In this document: positions 61,162 to 64,000 of the stretch, piece by piece
Layout of the letters: the number at the start of each line of letters is the position of its first letter
How positions within the stretch are numbered: the stretch's first letter is position 1
DNA from: Gynuella sp050296195
GTDB taxonomy: Bacteria; Pseudomonadota; Gammaproteobacteria; Pseudomonadales; Natronospirillaceae
Reading direction: 5' to 3' (one strand)
Assembly (NCBI RefSeq): GCF_050296195.1
Contig: NZ_JBNKRB010000019.1
Length of the DNA: 64,000 nucleotides
Made by a program: the position numbers and the translations under genes
Notes under the pieces: model-generated
The model's input: the letters and a program-made list of their open reading frames with translations, nothing else
The model's database searches: none
Told to the model about the DNA's origin: nothing

Positions 61162-62043
61162 ACAGATTAAGGAATTAAGAGCATGTCATGCAAGGATGCA
61201 TGACTTAATCTCTCCATCCTCTATTACCAATATTGTCAAATTCCCTGCCACTGGAAACACATTTTCATAACGGCCATCGAAACGCTTACAAGCTAAAAAC
61301 CAAATCGAATTACTAAAAATTCGATAAGGCAAAAATATTACTTGAAATGAAGCTCTCAAATGATCCCTCTTTGGACGCCTAATAATTTATTGGACGGCAA
61401 AAACCAAATTTTATAAATCCGGGTCACCGTCTGGCTTCTTTCGAGTTGTATCGTCTATTGCAACGGTTGATTTAATATCGCTCAATTATTGTGACGTTAT
61501 ACACAAAAATACGGATAAAAGCCGTATTAGTTATAAAATTGGAGTTGAATGTTTATTCGTTTAGTCAGACCATGTCCAGATGCGATTAGGGGAGAGTTCA
61601 TATTTCAATTATTGGTATCTTTTCAAGTCGTTTGGGTATGTTGACGATATAAGAATATATTAATGTTTGATTATTCTAATGAGTTCACAGGTAACTATAA
61701 GGGAATTTTTTACCTTATTCAGTTCATTATTTTTCATCATGGAACAGATTGGTTGGTCATTTAATGTTACATCTGTGTGATGGCCAAATTACTTCAAATT
61801 TTTAAACCCTTACCTCTTCTAGACCAATAGGAATTCAAAACAAATTAACGTAAAAAATCATGTGATTTAATAAAAAACACGATCTATTACTTGTAATAAA
61901 ATGTTACATAAAGATAATTTTTATGGGAGGAGGTTGAAGCAAATTCGGTTTAACTTGACACAAAATAATCGTGTAATTAAATAATTATAATTGTAAAAAC
62001 ATTTGAAAACAGAAACTGATTCAATCAACTGAAGGAGTCATAA
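61162..62043. other. AT-rich region without genes
   Basis: 882 bases lie between the pectinesterase-like gene and the small secreted protein. A 7-bp hairpin, GTCATGC/GCATGAC (61185-61204), may end the former gene. Another, AATACGG/CCGTATT, is at 61508-61528. There are stops in all frames and no frame above 60 codons. The right end holds a promoter (61955-61983). Confidence 0.5.
61955..61983 (+). promoter_or_regulatory. Sigma70-type promoter of the small secreted protein
   Basis: TTGACA (61955-61960) and TAAATA (61978-61983) are separated by 17 bp, about 60 bases before the start codon. The -35 is perfect and the -10 is fair. Confidence 0.55.
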
Positions 62044-62529
62044 ATGAAAATACTTTTAATGGGGTGTTTGCTAATGATAGGTTGCACGGCGTATGCAGAA
62101 GGGTTAACCACATCAAATGATGGAAAAACGTTAACCGTAAATTTTGGTGAGCCAACATATAAGCAAGTGCTTCACTACCGGAAAATGTACAGTGAAAAAC
62201 CGTTTCCCGATGCAGAGATTTATTACTATAACAACGGGACGTATAAGATCATTTCTCAAGGCGAAAACCATTACGGTGTTTATGTCATGCAAGGGGATTT
62301 CAGCGATGAAACCTATACGGTGAGATTTATATCTTTGCCCTCTCCAGACTGGGGGAATAAAACCGCATATCATCAGTTGACTTTCATTCGGGGCGATAAT
62401 GCCAAAAGCATATTTATCCAGAATGCCATTGTCGATACCGGGGAAGCAATCGCACAGCAAAATGGCACTTACACGTTGGAAAAAAATACGGTATCCAATC
62501 CAATCAGTACCGATTGGAAAAACAAATAA
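62044..62529 (+). CDS. Small secreted protein of unknown function
   Basis: The 161-residue protein starts with a signal peptide (KILLMGCLLMIGCTAYA). It could be cleaved after AYA, or lipidated at Cys14, though MIGC is not a good lipobox. The mature part is beta-rich (EIYYYNNGTYKIISQG, GVYVMQGDFSDETYTVRF, QLTFIRGDNAKSIFIQ), as in MORN- or lipocalin-like small domains. AAGGAG lies before the ATG and a fair promoter lies upstream. I do not recognise the family. No neighbour suggests a role. Confidence 0.65.
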   Translation: MKILLMGCLLMIGCTAYAEGLTTSNDGKTLTVNFGEPTYKQVLHYRKMYSEKPFPDAEIYYYNNGTYKIISQGENHYGVYVMQGDFSDETYTVRFISLPSPDWGNKTAYHQLTFIRGDNAKSIFIQNAIVDTGEAIAQQNGTYTLEKNTVSNPISTDWKNK

Positions 62530-62587
62530 ATCTGACCTCCTGAATTACTAACTTTAGGTCGGGCACGGCAATAGGTTTGGACTCGGC

Positions 62588-62725
62588 CTAGAGCCTTATG
62601 CGGCGCAGGCTGAAGTATTTAAGATCGATGCCTCGATGAGTACAGAATTCCGCTTGGGTTAGACCGTTGTTTTCAAATTCCCGGATCACTGTCAGCCACT
62701 GGGTTTTGGTGCGACGTTTATTCAT
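62588..62725 (-). pseudogene. IS66-type accessory protein (TnpA) fragment
   Basis: The 45-codon frame reads NKRRTKTQWLTVIREFENNG, then LTQAEFCTHRGIDLKYFSLR. This is the start of the small accessory protein of IS66-like elements, which normally continues past KYFSLRKK. It stops right after that, so it is truncated. No other IS66 gene follows. It is the first of several mobile-element remnants at this edge. Confidence 0.7.
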
Positions 62726-62766
62726 AAGACCTCCCAACGGTGAAAGTTCAGAGGTTATTCGTGAAA

Positions 62767-62990
62767 TCAGATCATGGGTAGTGGGCGGTTGGATTGGCGC
62801 TTACGTTGTAACCATTGATTTGGATCGGACTAACCAACGCCTCCAGATCCGTTCTAATGACACCACGCTTGTCATGTTGTAAACATCGCTCCAGATACCT
62901 CATCATCCAACCGAATCTGAGAGCCATGCAACGCCACATGATAATGATTGCATACACACAGACATCGATGACTTAAATATAAGGCACGAT
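62767..62990 (-). pseudogene. Internally deleted Y1 (IS200-like/REP-type) transposase remnant
   Basis: In shifting frames one reads NHYHVALHGSQ, which carries the HYH metal motif of Y1 transposases. Directly after it come CLQHDKRGVI and, one frame over, DPNQWLQRK. The last two match the C-terminal part of the transposase at 63530-64000 (CLRQDKRGVI, DPNQWLK). So the middle of the gene is gone and frames are broken. It is a dead copy of the same family. Confidence 0.65.
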
Positions 62991-63020
62991 ATCAGTCACT
63001 GTTTGCGGTGATCGTAGCTA

Positions 63021-63424
63021 TCACCAATTTCGGCATCCACGCCACACAAATACGTCACCTTCATCCTTGTCTGCGTATATCAATTGATACACCCTCTCAT
63101 GATGCAGGTCGGTCCCTTTATGCCTTTTCAAATAATCAACAGCCTGTTGCGGGCTGAGGTCTTGTCTGATCAGCGTCGCAATCCAACCGGTTACTTCTGC
63201 CGTCAACTTAATACGATTATGAGCATTTATTCGCCTGTACTCACAAAACACCTGAGCTTGTTTAGGTCTATAGCCACGAAGTCCATTGTCACGGTTCAGC
63301 TCTCGGGATATCGTTGACGGACTACGCTAAAGCGTTTTCGGCTATCTGCTTTTTGGTTCAAACCTTCTTTCAATAGAGAGTAAATCTGGTATCGTTCGTT
63401 TTCAGTCAGCTGATGGTAGTTCAA
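63021..63424 (-). pseudogene. IS30-family transposase remnant
   Basis: The N-terminal part YHQLTENERYQIYSLLKEGL is in one frame and KQIAENALA in a second. SPSTISRELNRDNGLRGYRP, DLSPQQAVDYLKRHKG and HHERVYQLIYADK are in a third. These are IS30 motifs in the right order, with two frameshifts. The chain ends soon after YADKDEGDVF, before the catalytic DDE domain. It is dead, and is lodged between the two Y1-type copies. Confidence 0.72.
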
Positions 63425-63529
63425 GGTGCTTTATCTCTTGGTCGGGAGAAGCGCAGACTCTATCAGCTGGCTTCTCTATTACCAATTGCATTTATTATCT
63501 GAAACCGCGTGGCATTAAGTTTTAGCTTT

Positions 63530-64000
63530 CTAAATAACTTTAAGATAGTGCTCTGAAGATATTTTTTGTCCTTTACTCCATCGCCGCTTAAATCGATCCG
63601 CATACTGCAGCAATGAAACCCGTGAACCGGCGCAATCCCCATAAGACCGGCCATAACTTTGAACATGTTTTAGCCATTGATTTGGATCGATACCCAGCCG
63701 ACTGATCAGTTTTTCAGTGTCAGGATTGATGACACCCCGTTTGTCCTGTCGCAGACATCGCCCGGTGGTATCGATCAAATCGAAATAATCTTCTCGGGTA
63801 AACGGAAGAGCTGTGTGAATGGAATCCTGCTGACGGCCACTGAAGGGCATCAGTGGAGGTTCGGGAAGGTGATCTAATTTTAAATCCTTCTTGAGCGCAC
63901 GTTGTTTATGGATGCGTTTGGATAATTGCTGCTCGGTTTTGGATTGGGTGGTTTTGTATTTGGCGTAATCGAATATACGTTGTTGAATGGAAGTAAAGTC
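63530..64000 (-). CDS. Transposase of the Y1/COG1943 type, C-terminal part
   Basis: 157 codons are open from the right edge to a TAG at 63530; the start lies beyond the window. The visible part is SIQQRIFDYAKYK, a basic linker, PPLMPFSGRQQDS, LPFTREDYFDLIDTTGRCLR, QDKRGVI and RLGIDPNQWL. This is the usual C-terminal region of REP-type or IS200-like transposases of marine gammaproteobacteria. The catalytic HUH part should be outside to the right. Nothing in the visible part is broken. Confidence 0.78.
   Translation of the reverse strand, partial: DFTSIQQRIFDYAKYKTTQSKTEQQLSKRIHKQRALKKDLKLDHLPEPPLMPFSGRQQDSIHTALPFTREDYFDLIDTTGRCLRQDKRGVINPDTEKLISRLGIDPNQWLKHVQSYGRSYGDCAGSRVSLLQYADRFKRRWSKGQKISSEHYLKVI

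Overview
The window looks like chromosomal DNA of a free-living, probably marine gammaproteobacterium of the Oceanospirillales type. The grounds are its mid GC content, a FadL-type outer-membrane protein, Tat and lipoprotein signals, RtcR/RtcBA, a perfect Fur box, and secreted proteins that look aimed at polysaccharides. A relative of Gynuella, Reinekea or Saccharospirillum is my guess, not something the sequence proves. I see no rRNA genes, CRISPR array or phage module.

Layout. 0-16.7 kb holds housekeeping and envelope genes: a nucleotidyltransferase-like protein, lrgAB, a DEAD-box helicase, a FadL-like porin, a lipase-like hydrolase, an OmpA lipoprotein, a tandem solute-binding protein and a glycosyltransferase. 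A MerR/CDF metal-efflux pair with a textbook MerR operator follows, then MATE, DUF2239, Lrp with a cysteine-synthase-like enzyme, and a YgiD-type dioxygenase. 17-21.4 kb holds two tandem paralogous lipoproteins, each with an Ig-like domain and a beta-helix. 21.4-26.2 kb has LysR/TauE, a Tat-exported PhoD and cysK.

26.4-34.8 kb is a sucrose/alpha-glucoside regulon. It contains a sucrose phosphorylase, a binding protein, two permeases, an alpha-glucosidase and a LacI regulator. Two copies of the palindrome CTTAAACGTTTAAG sit in its promoters. No transporter ATPase is present.

34.9-49.2 kb is the most interesting part, a stress and RNA-repair island. A TerY-P triad (vWA, PP2C phosphatase, membrane-anchored kinase) is followed by a visibly AT-rich insert that carries a truncated methyltransferase, an MFS exporter and a broken small gene. 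Next come rtcB-rtcA, a TerB-like gene, a HEAT-like gene and rtcR. Divergent from rtcR is a near-consensus sigma54 promoter. It drives a roughly 440-nt structured leader containing a tRNA-Met(CAU)-like cloverleaf with encoded CCA, then a slipin and a YcgL-type nucleotidyltransferase, and the unit ends at a strong terminator. I read this as an RtcR-activated RNA-damage response unit that makes its own tRNA-like RNA.

49.2-58.3 kb has MocR/EamA, a CPA1 antiporter, NUDIX, LysE/AraC, DUF7079, a divergent S-adenosylhomocysteinase-like enzyme and an unknown gene under a perfect Fur box. 58.6-62.5 kb has a multidomain pectinesterase-like secreted protein, about 0.9 kb of AT-rich non-coding DNA and a small secreted protein. 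62.5-64 kb is a graveyard of IS66, IS30 and Y1-type transposase remnants running off the right edge.
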